Assembly (NCBI GenBank): GCA_029964075.1
Contig: CM057141.1
Span: 12,958,001 to 13,022,000, forward strand
Reading direction: 5' to 3'
DNA length: 64,000 bases
Origin: Patiria pectinifera
Taxonomy: Eukaryota; Echinodermata; Asteroidea; Valvatida; Asterinidae
The notes under the pieces were generated by a model. That model ran no database searches, was not told the DNA's origin, and worked only from the letters and a program-made list of their open reading frames with translations. The position numbers and the translations under genes were made by a program. Below, in pieces: positions 24,401-30,309 of this stretch (its first letter is position 1; each line of letters starts with the position of its first letter).

Positions 24401-25554
24401 AGCCCCAGGTTGTGGTTATGGGCCCAAATGAGGGATTCACAGGGGCAGGAACCGGCCAGTACAGTGCCGTAAGTCAGGTACATGCATGCAAACGATTCTT
24501 TCTCAAGTATTTGTGACCATGATCATGGATGATGTTGTGTATTGTCAGAACCACTGATGAATTAGGATGTAGAAGGCCCAATTTCACGGACTCCTAAGCA
24601 TGGACGGCTGACTGTACACATTGTATTTTGCTGAATTGACGCACTGATGCGGTAGTATTATCATGCAGACATATGAACAGCAACTTTTGTGGTTGGGTGT
24701 AATTAACGGATACCCGGGTACCCGTGTTTTTTTTTTCAATTTTGTACTCGATTCCTGTACTACCTGTGTAATTGCACACCCCTAATCAATTCCATACTCA
24801 AAGAGTATTATAAGTCAATCTTCCCATTGTCTTGGAATCCCCAACCCCCAAATATACATTCATTGGCATATCTAATCAGGTTATTTATTTGTTTTCGCCC
24901 TCATTTTGTTAAAGGGAATGTACGTATAACGTTTGCTTTTCCTGCAATTTTCATAAATGTCGATTTGGAAGATTGGTATACTATAGCAAATATTGTTGAC
25001 TGACTTGTTTCACGTTTTGGGCTTGTAGATGCTGGAAAAACCAAGAAAACCAATCATGTTCTCGTAGTCTGGTTTTCTGACCCCACTTATAAGATGAAAC
25101 GGAGCAATTTGTAGACTTTGGGGAAATGTAAGGTCAGAGAATCAGTCAAGCAGGCTTGTACCTTTTCACAGGCGTATAATCAATTGCAAAGAAAATGCGG
25201 AATAACTAAATATGAAAATTAAGGAGCAGTTTTTGAAAAAAGCCAGTTTTTTTCCAATGCTGGTCGGCCGACCAGCGTTGGAAAAATACAATATTTTCTT
25301 GAGAATGTCAGCACACCAGGAGCCATGATTTTACAGGATGCTTCAGACTGTCATTTCCTAACAATCCAGTAGGGTATTTCGTGATGATTTGATCATTTCG
25401 GGTTTTTTTGATGTTTGCAAATGTTGTATATCTTTCCTTTAAGGATGCCCCACCGGCTTATGAAGACGTTACCAAGGACCCAGGCAAGTTTGATTCCGAG
25501 TCCGCAGAGCCTTCTGCCCCACCACCTACAGATGCCCAGACATCCACCATATGA
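9323..25554 (+). CDS. SRCR receptor gene 1: eight SRCR domains, one TM helix, cytoplasmic tail (11 exons, complete)
   Basis: Predicted type I membrane receptor of 1042 residues. Joining 9323-9401, 12199-12543, 12847-13212, 13632-13958, 16013-16369, 18143-18460, 20668-20994, 21620-21955, 22395-22766, 24287-24477 and 25444-25554 gives 3129 nt, divisible by three, with no internal stop. Every intron starts GT and ends AG; introns 1-9 are phase 1 and intron 10 is phase 0. Order: signal peptide (1-26), SRCR domains from about residues 30-140, 143-258, 266-368, 376-485, 493-594, 602-702, 709-815 and 820-930, acidic linker, TM helix (about 954-973), tail to 1042. All domains lack the extra Cys pair of group B, so this is a group A-like array. 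SRCR receptors of this kind are known as recognition or scavenger receptors in echinoderm immune cells; ligand and cell type cannot be read from sequence. SRCR gene 2 at the right edge is its paralogue. Confidence 0.88.
9497..11207. repeat. SRCR intron 1, first half: GGGTCGG-rich and CAAGTCAAGT-rich repeats
   Basis: 9500-10266 has many TCGGGTCGG/GGTTTCGG runs and an inverted pair (AGGAAAGATTTCCGTTTACA at 9652 against the reverse complement at 9831-9868). 10320-11207 has CAAGTCAAGT-type short repeats at both ends and finishes with GAATCGAGTCAACAACACTG, a motif that looks like a transposon end. Neither element could be fully delimited. Confidence 0.5.
11543..12058. mobile_element. MITE family TTTAAAG-TAGTCCATCATTTG, copy 1 (SRCR intron 1)
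   Basis: Ends TTAAAGATATAGTCCATCAT and ATGGTGGACTAAGCTTTAA are inverted. The interior matches the reverse complement of 14012-14533 and 26312-26833, including 'tcagctgtatattcc', 'gcgcactgatccgacgaatt' and 'gtgaaatt'-type blocks. Confidence 0.82.
12199..12543 (+). CDS. SRCR gene 1 exon 2: SRCR domain 1 (type A), lacks the C2-C7 cysteines
   Basis: Starts after the acceptor CGCACAG and ends before GTGAGG, phase 1 at both sides. The domain begins DLRLVNG, has EGRLEIFFQGEW, then TVSDDD where nearly all SRCR domains have TVCDD, then VVCRQLGF, LNC, LDC and VICS. Four of the six group A cysteines remain (C3, C5, C6, C8). C2 is Ser, and C7 is missing from the segment before VGVICS. C2 and C7 pair in known SRCR structures, so the loss removes one whole disulphide. 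It is most like domain 4 (exon 5), which keeps both. A Thr/Pro-rich spacer (TTEVPTTYPP) follows. Confidence 0.85.
12847..13212 (+). CDS. SRCR gene 1 exon 3: SRCR domain 2 (type B)
   Basis: Acceptor TTTGTAG and donor GTGAGA, phase 1-1. The domain begins FRLVDGPDPYQGRVEVF. It has the six group A cysteines (PICNVDW, FVCEKLGF, ANC, DSC, GEC, ICS). The sequences DGPDPYQGRVEVF, WDF and GTGRYGAGAG are shared with domain 5 (exon 6), so these two exons are block-duplication partners. The C2 region reads CNVDWDF instead of CDDxWD, so the usual acidic cation-binding pair is altered. Confidence 0.87.
13293..13556. mobile_element. MITE with GCTGCTTAA-C / GGGCCC ends (SRCR intron 3)
   Basis: 'gcgctgctaagcacaac' at the left is inverted as 'gtgctaactgttaagcagcgc' at the right, followed by CGTGAAATTGGGCCC. 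It is related to the better preserved copy at 61450-61692. Confidence 0.6.
13632..13958 (+). CDS. SRCR gene 1 exon 4: SRCR domain 3 (type C)
   Basis: Acceptor AAACAG and donor GTAAAG, phase 1-1. The domain begins IRFVGGSQQSEGRVEIF. Six group A cysteines are present (GLCSDDW, VACRQQG, LDC, ATC, TPC, VRCG). PPPQEVIPGGTFG and RQTPC are shared with domain 6 (exon 7: PPKEVPGGMFG, RQTPC), which identifies the pair as duplicates. A frame-shifted open frame over the same bases is only a shadow. Confidence 0.87.
14012..14533. mobile_element. MITE family TTTAAAG-TAGTCCATCATTTG, copy 2 (SRCR intron 4)
   Basis: Begins TTTAAAGCTAGAGTCCATCA and ends TGATGGACTGTAGCTTTAA, inverted repeats of about 22 bp. 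Same orientation as copy 4 at 26312-26833 and opposite to copy 1. Confidence 0.85.
14575..14885. mobile_element. Two-headed foldback of tRNA-SINE type (SRCR intron 4)
   Basis: Arms 14581-14722 and 14745-14880 are reverse complements (GGTTTTGCCCTTCA / TGAAGGGCAAAACC; AAAGTTAG / CTAACTTT). Each arm ends towards the centre in a B-box: GGGACTCGAACCC on the - strand and GGGTTCGAGTCCC on the + strand, with a shared A-box-like centre (GACGAGTGGTAAGA). A second copy lies at 60965-61345. Confidence 0.75.
15019..15805. mobile_element. MITE family TTTAAAG-TAGTCCATCATTTG, copy 3, interrupted (SRCR intron 4)
   Basis: A diverged copy in the orientation of copy 1. The left part (15019-15100) and right part (15450-15805) flank an inserted element at 15101-15449. 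Confidence 0.65.
15101..15449. mobile_element. Nested MITE with GGCC-A-run-GTCTCCGGTTTCTGG ends
   Basis: The left end GGCC-A(10)-GTCTCCGGTTTCTGGTATG is matched by CATACCAGAAACCGGAGA-T(n)-GGCC at the right. TTA flanks both sides, a 3-bp target duplication. It belongs to the same broad family as 5619-5997. Confidence 0.75.
16013..16369 (+). CDS. SRCR gene 1 exon 5: SRCR domain 4 (type A)
   Basis: Acceptor TTCCCTGCAG and donor GTAAGC, phase 1-1. The peptide runs QEFDLRLANGGTTWEGRVEMF and continues QGEWGTICHPRWG, VACRQLGF, KFGPGVGNV, LLCNGNE, VDC, SPCDHSEDFG, IICS. All six group A cysteines are present. QE(H/F)DLRL, the FGPGVG stretch and CNGNE match domain 1, so exon 5 is the second copy of the type A domain and shows what domain 1 has lost. 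The spacer ends PMTPPDRTR. Confidence 0.87.
16440..16587. mobile_element. Short foldback element (SRCR intron 5)
   Basis: ATAACATGGTTTGAGGGTGG at the left is inverted as CCACCCTAGAAACCATGTTAT at the right. The arms of about 60 bp also share GATA/CTAGCTCCCC and GGAAGTTGACAAA. Confidence 0.75.
17180..17545. mobile_element. Foldback element (SRCR intron 5)
   Basis: The left arm (ATATGTGAACATCTTTACCC...) and right arm (...AGGGATGAAGATGTTCATAT) are reverse complements over about 55 bp. The interior has repeated TTTTCACGG. Confidence 0.6.
18143..18460 (+). CDS. SRCR gene 1 exon 6: SRCR domain 5 (type B)
   Basis: Acceptor AAACCAG and donor GTGAGT, phase 1-1. Contains LRLVGGPDPYQGRVEVF, RICSENWDFSRA, SVCQQL, GTGRYGAGPG, VTC, ENC, DTC and VVCSG, six group A cysteines. 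It is the closest relative of exon 3. The CSENWDF segment again lacks the DD pair seen in types A, D and E. Confidence 0.87.
18562..18720. mobile_element. Short foldback element (SRCR intron 6)
   Basis: GTAAAACTAGCCTCCCGAGG at the left is inverted as GGGAGGCTAGTTTTAC at the right. Arms of about 65-70 bp start and end with AATATT. The loop holds GTTCCCGAGGCGAAGCCGAG, a small hairpin. Confidence 0.75.
18880..19245. repeat. Dispersed repeat, inverted partner at 56975-57300
   Basis: Shares in inverted orientation 'ggagggtta', 'cctcatcccctgcctt', 'acacaggctagtca', 'tgactagtcaaattcagtcaa' and 'atcaatcacctacagtcaa' with the region upstream of SRCR gene 2's 3' end. Confidence 0.6.
19370..19605. repeat. 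Dispersed repeat, inverted partner at 31556-31770
   Basis: 'tgggttgaaatttcg', 'atttgcgacagatcaa' and 'tcctagttttttgagtaaaatccat' recur as reverse complements at 31558-31740. It directly precedes the pogo-like element. Confidence 0.6.
19608..20340. mobile_element. Non-autonomous pogo/Tc1-mariner-like element with TA duplication
   Basis: Ends CAGTAAACTCCGGCTAAA and TTTAGCCGGAGTTTACTG are perfect inverted repeats of at least 17 bp, and TA flanks both sides (19606-19607, 20341-20342). Length 733 bp with no transposase frame. It lies in SRCR intron 6. Confidence 0.85.
20668..20994 (+). CDS. SRCR gene 1 exon 7: SRCR domain 6 (type C)
   Basis: Acceptor CTATTAG and donor GTGAGT, phase 1-1, length 327 nt, exactly that of its partner exon 4. 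Contains IRLANGSEPTEGRVEIF, TLCTDDFT, ISCRQLN, PPKEVPGGMFG, INC, KFC, RQTPC and VQCG, six group A cysteines. Confidence 0.87.
21223..21600. repeat. Tandem repeat rich in TGACGTCA (SRCR intron 7)
   Basis: Three diverged units contain 'gcatattttgaaggc', 'tatctacagaactaca', 'attgggttgaaa' and GATGACGTCATCA. TGACGTCA, the full CRE palindrome, occurs about seven times in 270 bp. It ends just upstream of exon 8. Confidence 0.75.
21620..21955 (+). CDS. SRCR gene 1 exon 8: SRCR domain 7 (type D)
   Basis: Acceptor TTTGCAG, phase 1. The domain is a canonical group A SRCR: LRLSGGLEEREGRVEIF, NGQWGQVCDDLWDD, VVCHHLGY, LRC, SEC, VDC, VMC. It has no partner among domains 1-6. Two in-frame GT donors sit three bases apart (after 21952 and after 21955). 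I chose 21955 because GTAAGC fits the consensus better; use of the other removes one residue. Confidence 0.85.
22395..22766 (+). CDS. SRCR gene 1 exon 9: SRCR domain 8 (type E, membrane-proximal) and acidic linker
   Basis: Acceptor AATCTCAG and donor GTAAGA, phase 1-1. Contains ARLVDGPYPNQGRLELLY, WWTVCDDDWDTKD, VACRQLGF, LGC, IKC, GLC and VVC, with all six group A cysteines and the acidic DDDWD cluster near C2. The C-terminal linker SEDYPSDDPRPEPEDP is strongly acidic. The exon is nearly identical to the - strand exon at 62930-63298, which has one codon fewer and mostly charge-changing substitutions. Confidence 0.9.
22767..23250. other. SRCR intron 9, 5' part
   Basis: No feature recognised apart from a short AATGAAAG repeat near 23191-23220. 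Confidence 0.4.
23255..23617 (+). mobile_element. tRNA-derived SINE (SRCR intron 9)
   Basis: The 5' tRNA-like head has an A-box-like GTGGCCTCGTGGTTAAGG and B-box GGGTTCGAGTCC. A conserved body follows with CTTGGGTAAGGCACTTTGTC and CGCCCAGGAGTAAATGGGTA, then the tail AAAGCGCTATATAAGAACC and a (TTA)n run at 23587-23613. Body or tail fragments occur at 27775-27842, 56600-56857 (- strand) and 60660-60970. Confidence 0.82.
24125..24177 (-). repeat. Antisense fragment of the SRCR tail exon inside intron 9
   Basis: 24147-24177 is the exact reverse complement of 25504-25534 in exon 11 (31 of 31 bases, the part coding for AEPSAPPPTD). Weaker similarity continues to about 24125 over the end of the exon's coding region. 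It fits gene 1's tail better than gene 2's. Confidence 0.75.
24177..24260. repeat. Direct repeat upstream of exon 10 (partner 24775-24863)
   Basis: 'cacccctaatca', 'tactcaaagagtattataag' and 'ttggaatc(t/c)ccaaccccca' occur in the same order on both sides of exon 10, about 598 bp apart. Upstream sequences at 23910-24003 and 24690-24785 (ATACCCGGGTACCC) are also similar, so the duplicated block may be larger. Confidence 0.7.
24287..24477 (+). CDS. SRCR gene 1 exon 10: transmembrane helix and juxtamembrane tail
   Basis: Acceptor CTGCCACAG. Encodes a short ectodomain stub (YGPSSFRTRN), a hydrophobic segment of about 20 residues (954-973, with Cys at 962, 969 and 971) and a basic stop-transfer run (KLHKKR), so the C-terminus is cytoplasmic. 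Two in-frame donors are possible: a perfect GTAAGT after 24468 and GTACAT after 24477. I chose 24477 because the paralogous exon on the - strand (61810-62000) is also exactly 191 nt; use of 24468 would only delete VSQ. Direct repeats of about 85 bp flank the exon. Confidence 0.8.
24775..24863. repeat. Direct repeat downstream of exon 10 (partner 24177-24260)
   Basis: Second copy of the repeat described at 24177, lying in intron 10. Confidence 0.7.
24909..25443. mobile_element. MITE family TTTAAAGGGAAT, copy 2; its end supplies the exon 11 acceptor
   Basis: Reverse complement of copy 1 (7563-8103) along its length. The left end is TTAAAGGGAATGTAC. The right end GCAAATGTTGTATATC-TTTCCTTTAAG corresponds to the start of copy 1, and its last two bases are the AG that precedes exon 11. 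The pyrimidine-rich TCTTTCCTTTAAG is thus both transposon end and 3' splice site. Confidence 0.8.
25444..25554 (+). CDS. SRCR gene 1 exon 11: cytoplasmic tail with PPAY and PSAP motifs
   Basis: Reads in phase 0 from the GAT codon after CTTTAAG to TGA at 25552-25554, 36 residues. It contains PPAY (1009-1012), a WW-domain PY motif that recruits NEDD4-type ligases in other proteins, and PSAP (1029-1032), the P(S/T)AP motif bound by TSG101 of ESCRT-I. It ends STI, compatible with a class I PDZ ligand. The paralogous exon starts with the same DAPP(A/S)YE block, which supports this acceptor. The acceptor lies in the terminal inverted repeat of a MITE (24909-25443). Confidence 0.82.
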   Translation, partial: DAPPAYEDVTKDPGKFDSESAEPSAPPPTDAQTSTI

Positions 25555-26179
25555 GGACCCTTGCCTCAGATTGAATCTTTCCTTGAAACGGCAAATCCAG
25601 GTTTGTTCATCTGAGGACAGAAAATGACAAGGAAAGTGTCAAATAACGAACGTAGTGCAATGCATTTATTGCATGCAATCATGCACGTGTAATCATGCGG
25701 GCGGAGTGCAAAAAGTGGCAACTGCCACGTGCATATTGATGCCCCTGTTTATCCCTTGGTGTTTTTTTTTAATTTTATGAGAAGCATGCACTGCCTGTTA
25801 AAATTCATGTCTATGCACAAATAGATATTCTCAGGGCATTGTTTTATGTGGGACAGGACGCTGTATTATCGCAGTGCTTATCATGTTTCTCTGGTGGAAC
25901 AGAGATTGATCACTTACCTTCCTGTATTGTCTTATCTTTTGTGCTGTTGATTAAGTCTTTAACTTTTCACATTGATATGAGAAGTTCCAGCAGAGGTTCA
26001 ATTTATTCCCTCTATGATGCCTGTGAAAATACAAGTAGGTATGCGAGCAGTATGAGAGCGGAGTTGAACTTCCTTTTATTTTGGTAGGCGGGCGATGGTT
26101 TCTACGATGGCCTGAACAATTTTTATTCATAATTACTGTTGGACCTGCACATACCCTGAAAAAGGTCTGCAAATTGCCT

Positions 26180-26185
26180 AATAAA
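26180..26185 (+). promoter_or_regulatory. Candidate polyadenylation signal of SRCR gene 1
   Basis: AATAAA lies 626 bases after the stop codon with no other gene between, and a MITE begins at 26312. The region 25555-26179 would be the 3' UTR. Position only; no transcript evidence. Confidence 0.35.
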
Positions 26186-26311
26186 GTCCAACTTGATTTA
26201 GGTGTGAACAATGATTTCTTAACAACCCGGCCCACGAAAGTAAAAATGATTGTTGGGACAAGTCTCCTGATTGACGATTTGGGCCTGGCACACGTTATAC
26301 TGTGTGTCCTT

Positions 26312-26833
26312 TTTAAAGCCCGAGTCCATCATTTGCAGCTATCCAAAAAAGTAACTGGCGTAATTATTGTTGAAAAACATACTGGTTGAAAGATAGTAAG
26401 GGGACTAAACTCCCTGTGAAATTATCCTTTCTGGCAAGCTCTCATTTTGAAGAAATCAACGAAAGAAGGCATTTCCAACGGTGCGTCTTAAGAAGCATGA
26501 CCGTAGGAAAATTTAAATTAGTAGTTTGTTTTGTTATTCAGCGCAGCGCGCACAAGCATTGGAACGACGCACAGGCGCGCGCGGTTGCTTAATTCGTCGG
26601 ATCAGTGCGCGACATCGCATAAAGCTGCAATTCAAAACAATTCGAAACATGATTTAGCAACTTTTGATTTGAAATTGAGATCCTAGAATGCTGTTTTTCT
26701 CGGAATATAAAGCTGAAGCTGAGCTGAAACTTCATCAAGTAAGTTGTTCAGTATCCTTCATTAGATTTTGAACACTTTTGTTGCTTCAAACGAACAAAAT
26801 GCACAAATTACAAATGATGGACTATAGCTCTAA
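26312..26833. mobile_element. MITE family TTTAAAG-TAGTCCATCATTTG, copy 4
   Basis: Begins TTTAAAGCCCGAGTCCATCA and ends TGATGGACTATAGCTCTAA. Collinear with copy 2 (14012-14533). Lies about 130 bp past the candidate poly(A) signal of SRCR gene 1. Confidence 0.85.
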
Positions 26834-27360
26834 AAACATTTTTTTTATGTATGCTACCCTAATTTGCATTCCATACACATTTTTACGATTTTGCGGTGGA
26901 AATACCGATCTTTGACATCAACTTTTGCAGCAGTGAAATAGGAACCAGACAAAGAAACCTCCATGGACAGAGCAGCATTAGACTAGAAAAATGTTCAAAG
27001 ATAGACGATGCCTTTTGGCAGACATGGTGAGGGGAAATTTGCGAAAAAGTACAAAATTATCTTTAAATCATCAAAATTTACCTAAAAGATGCGAAATCTT
27101 TTGTTTATACAACTGGACAGAATATCCTTAGTTACTGTAGAACTGCATGAAAACTGTCGCTAGAGATTGTACTGGTAACACAAAGGGGAAATTTGCTGAT
27201 GCCGCAATAGAATAGAGTCCGACCAGGTAGAGTGTAGATGTATCTGTACATATATGCGTATACATGTGTAAGGTACCAAAATATATAATTTAATATTTGT
27301 AAGGCAAATGTTACGCACAGTTTTACTTACAGGTTAACATCTTTTACCTGTATCGACAGT

Positions 27361-27649
27361 GTGACCAGTTCCACAAAAAAGGGTATTATGTCGCAAAAAA
27401 AAAAGAGAAATTTGAGTTACATGGTTGGAAAGCCCACATTCACGTAAGCTTATCATATTGGTAGATACTTCATTCATTGAAATCAACATTTCTGTGAATG
27501 AACACTGAAACCTGAGGTAGTAAGGATGTCATTCATGACTACAAATGAAAATCATATTTTGACGAAATGTTCACCTCTCAACGTTGAGCAAGCCATTTCA
27601 CAATAATGCACAGCGCAACTTAATACCCTTTTTTTGTGAAGCGGGTCAC
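27361..27649. mobile_element. MITE with GTGACC / GGGTCAC ends
   Basis: The left end GTGACCAGTTCCACAAAAAA followed by GGGTATTA is inverted as TAATACCC-TTTTTTTGTG-AAGCGGGTCAC at the right. Length 289 bp, no coding capacity. Confidence 0.72.
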
Positions 27650-30060
27650 CACTTTGATGTCTGTGTCTTATGTAATGTAATGTAATGTACTTTATGGAAA
27701 TTTCGTGTTTTTTAGGTAGGAATGTAAGATTCTGTTGTTAATTTCCTCTCCCTTTTATAGATTTTTAAAAAATTGTGAAGCACTTTGAGACATTTTGTGT
27801 AAAGCGCTATATAAGTGTCATTATTATTATTAGTAGTAGTATTAATGGTGGTTAAGCGGATTATGTGCATTGCAGAAGTAGGCGGGGAGGGTGCATGCTG
27901 AAATCCTACCCTACAGCCTTATGCTTCTTAAATACATTGTTGACCCGAATCAGAAGAATTCACACTTTGCTTAGATGTACGGTTTCTTTTGGGAGCTTTG
28001 GTGGCTCTTTTAATCGGTCCCAACCGGTTCCCATAGCAAAGTGGGCATGTAAACAAAAGTGGGACATCACTATGATATCAGGCCTATTGACCTATCACCG
28101 TTTGCGAGTAAGCCACGCCCCTTAGACAACCCTATGGAGTTTGGGTACACAAAGTTTTGTTTGTCTCAGATTCTGCGCGTTCCGCGTCCATTTGTGAATC
28201 ATGTAATTCGACAAAATTTCACAAGCTGCGTTGACACGATTCTAACGCAATTCTACTGTGATAGGTCAATTAAAATTGGCAGCTGACAGCACCCATTTTA
28301 AAAAAAAAACATAAATAGTAACATGGGGAAGCTAGCACATTCATATTTTTGTTATACAGGGTGAATACCAAAAAAAAAGGAAACCCAAATGGCGCCCCCT
28401 AGTTTTAAAGAAGTTCTGCGTGCACCGCGTTCAAGATCTAGGATGTGATGTGAAAGCCGGAGTAATTAGCTTTCTTTTTTGTAAAAGAATCATTGAAATT
28501 GCTCAGGTACTTTATTTTTCCAGTTCTGGACTATTAAACCCAAACACAGTTTTTAGAATTATGTCCACGGATCACAATAAAGGTACATGTGATATTTCAG
28601 CGAGATGAGGAGGATGTTTTTTTAAAGACAAATATGAACGTCAGAACACTCTCATAACCATGATAACTGGCACTTATAACATTTTTAAACACATTGGGCT
28701 TCTAGTGTTGAAACAACATTGCTTTATAATGTCAGGGCAGTCAGAGGAGTGAACCATGTTTTGGTTGATAGATACTGTTTTTATCATATATTCTAAGAAA
28801 GGATGTCATACTGTTAAAGAATTTGCAGCTGACATCTTCTTATGGTTGAGCTATTATTGAGATCGATTATTTATTGAGTGATCAGGCACAACTGGATGAC
28901 TTTTTAGAATTGTTCGAATAAATGTTCATCATAATTTCCATATTTTATTTTCACTGTATGACGAACGTTTATCCTGTCTGAACTAAATCAATACTAAGTT
29001 TGGACATTTTTACTGATGACGTCATCAGTGTATTAAATGTATACTGAAACTTGTAAAACCCAAAAGGAGCTTTTTTGTTCAAGTTAAAAAACAAATGGTT
29101 CCAATGGAAAGGGATGAATTTCTGTTCACAAAAACATTCACAACTTAACTGGCCAATAAAATAGTTTTAACTTGACAAACAATGTAGCTCTAGTTATATT
29201 TGCAGTGTTATTTGTTTGAAACTGGGAATGGTAAATATAAAAGACTAAAGTACCAAATTCATCTTTATGATCGGTAAATGGCAAGTTTGGGGTGATTGTC
29301 GATGATATTTCATTGGTCTAGTTTTTATGAGGACAAACTTGCAGAGGGTAAAGCATGTAAAATAGCTTTTTTTTATTAAATTAAATTATTTAATTAAATT
29401 AATTTTTTTTTAATTAAAACGAAAATACACTGCAGTTAGCGTAAAGCATCGCTAGTTTAAATTAAAGCCGGTCCCATTCCTATAAGGTTGGGGATGTGTG
29501 TGTTACCGCAGCATGAAGCTTTTATTTGTTAATGTTGAGTACAGAATTTTAGTAACGTCAATGAAACTTAACAATGAAAAAAAAAAAAACACCTTTAGGG
29601 GAAAGGTATTATGAACATTTGCCCCTATTGAAATATCGAATGAAAAAGTGCGTACGATTCATGACAAGCATAAACAACCTTGCCAAGCATGAATAGTTTA
29701 TTTATTAAATCCTCCAAGTTTAATATGAATTTGCACACCCCCCTGAGTTAGGGTTAAAATGAAAATGAACTGGAATTGGGGTAAAGCATGACTAGTTTAA
29801 ACAACTTTGCCACCTTTGTCATGGCCGAGGTTATTGCTTTTGGGTCAAGCATCCCTCATAAGGCGTTCAAATTCCATAACTGGAAAAGTACAGGAGTGAT
29901 TTGAATGATTCTTGTACTATACAAAATGCTTACAAATTGTGTTTTCAAACTGTGGATCTGGAAAGTGCTACATGCAGAACAATAGGGGTGCCACTTGGGT
30001 TATGCCAGGGTTATGCATGCGTTTACGTGTGCAGTGAATGGGACCGGCACTCCTATACTA
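27650..30060. other. Gene-free stretch with a SINE tail fragment
   Basis: 27663-27690 has a TAATG repeat; 27775-27842 is a SINE 3' tail (AAAGCGCTATATAAG then ATTATT). 28357-28400 begins ATACAGGGTGAATACC and an A run, and matches the reverse complement of 42855-42903, so it is probably a transposon end. 29370-29420 is AT-rich (TTAAATTAATT). No gene recognised. Confidence 0.5.
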
Positions 30061-30063
30061 ATA

Positions 30064-30309
30064 CAAAATTCTGACATGACAAACATTTTGGCAGGGCCCG
30101 GCAGAGTTTGTACAAACGAGAGTGAACTGGGTCAGACGGTTAACAGTGACACAAAAAATGGACCCCAAATTTATGACCCACATGTACAAAATTCTGATAT
30201 AACGAACATTTTGGCTGGATCCGGCAGAGCTTGTATAAACGAGAGTGAACTGGGTCAGACGGTTAACAGTGACACAAAAATTGGACCCCGAATTTATGAC
30301 CCACATGTA
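30064..30309. repeat. Two tandem 123-bp units
   Basis: CAAAATTCTGA recurs at 30064 and 30187, and the two units match almost throughout (agagtgaactgggtcagacg, ttatgacccacatgta). The period is a multiple of three, so both strands stay open, but the differences are mostly non-synonymous, so coding is unlikely. Confidence 0.85.

Noticed and set aside
24287..24468. Exon 10 ending at the perfect GTAAGT
   Set aside because: The paralogous exon is 191 nt long, which matches the end at 24477; kept as a possible alternative donor.
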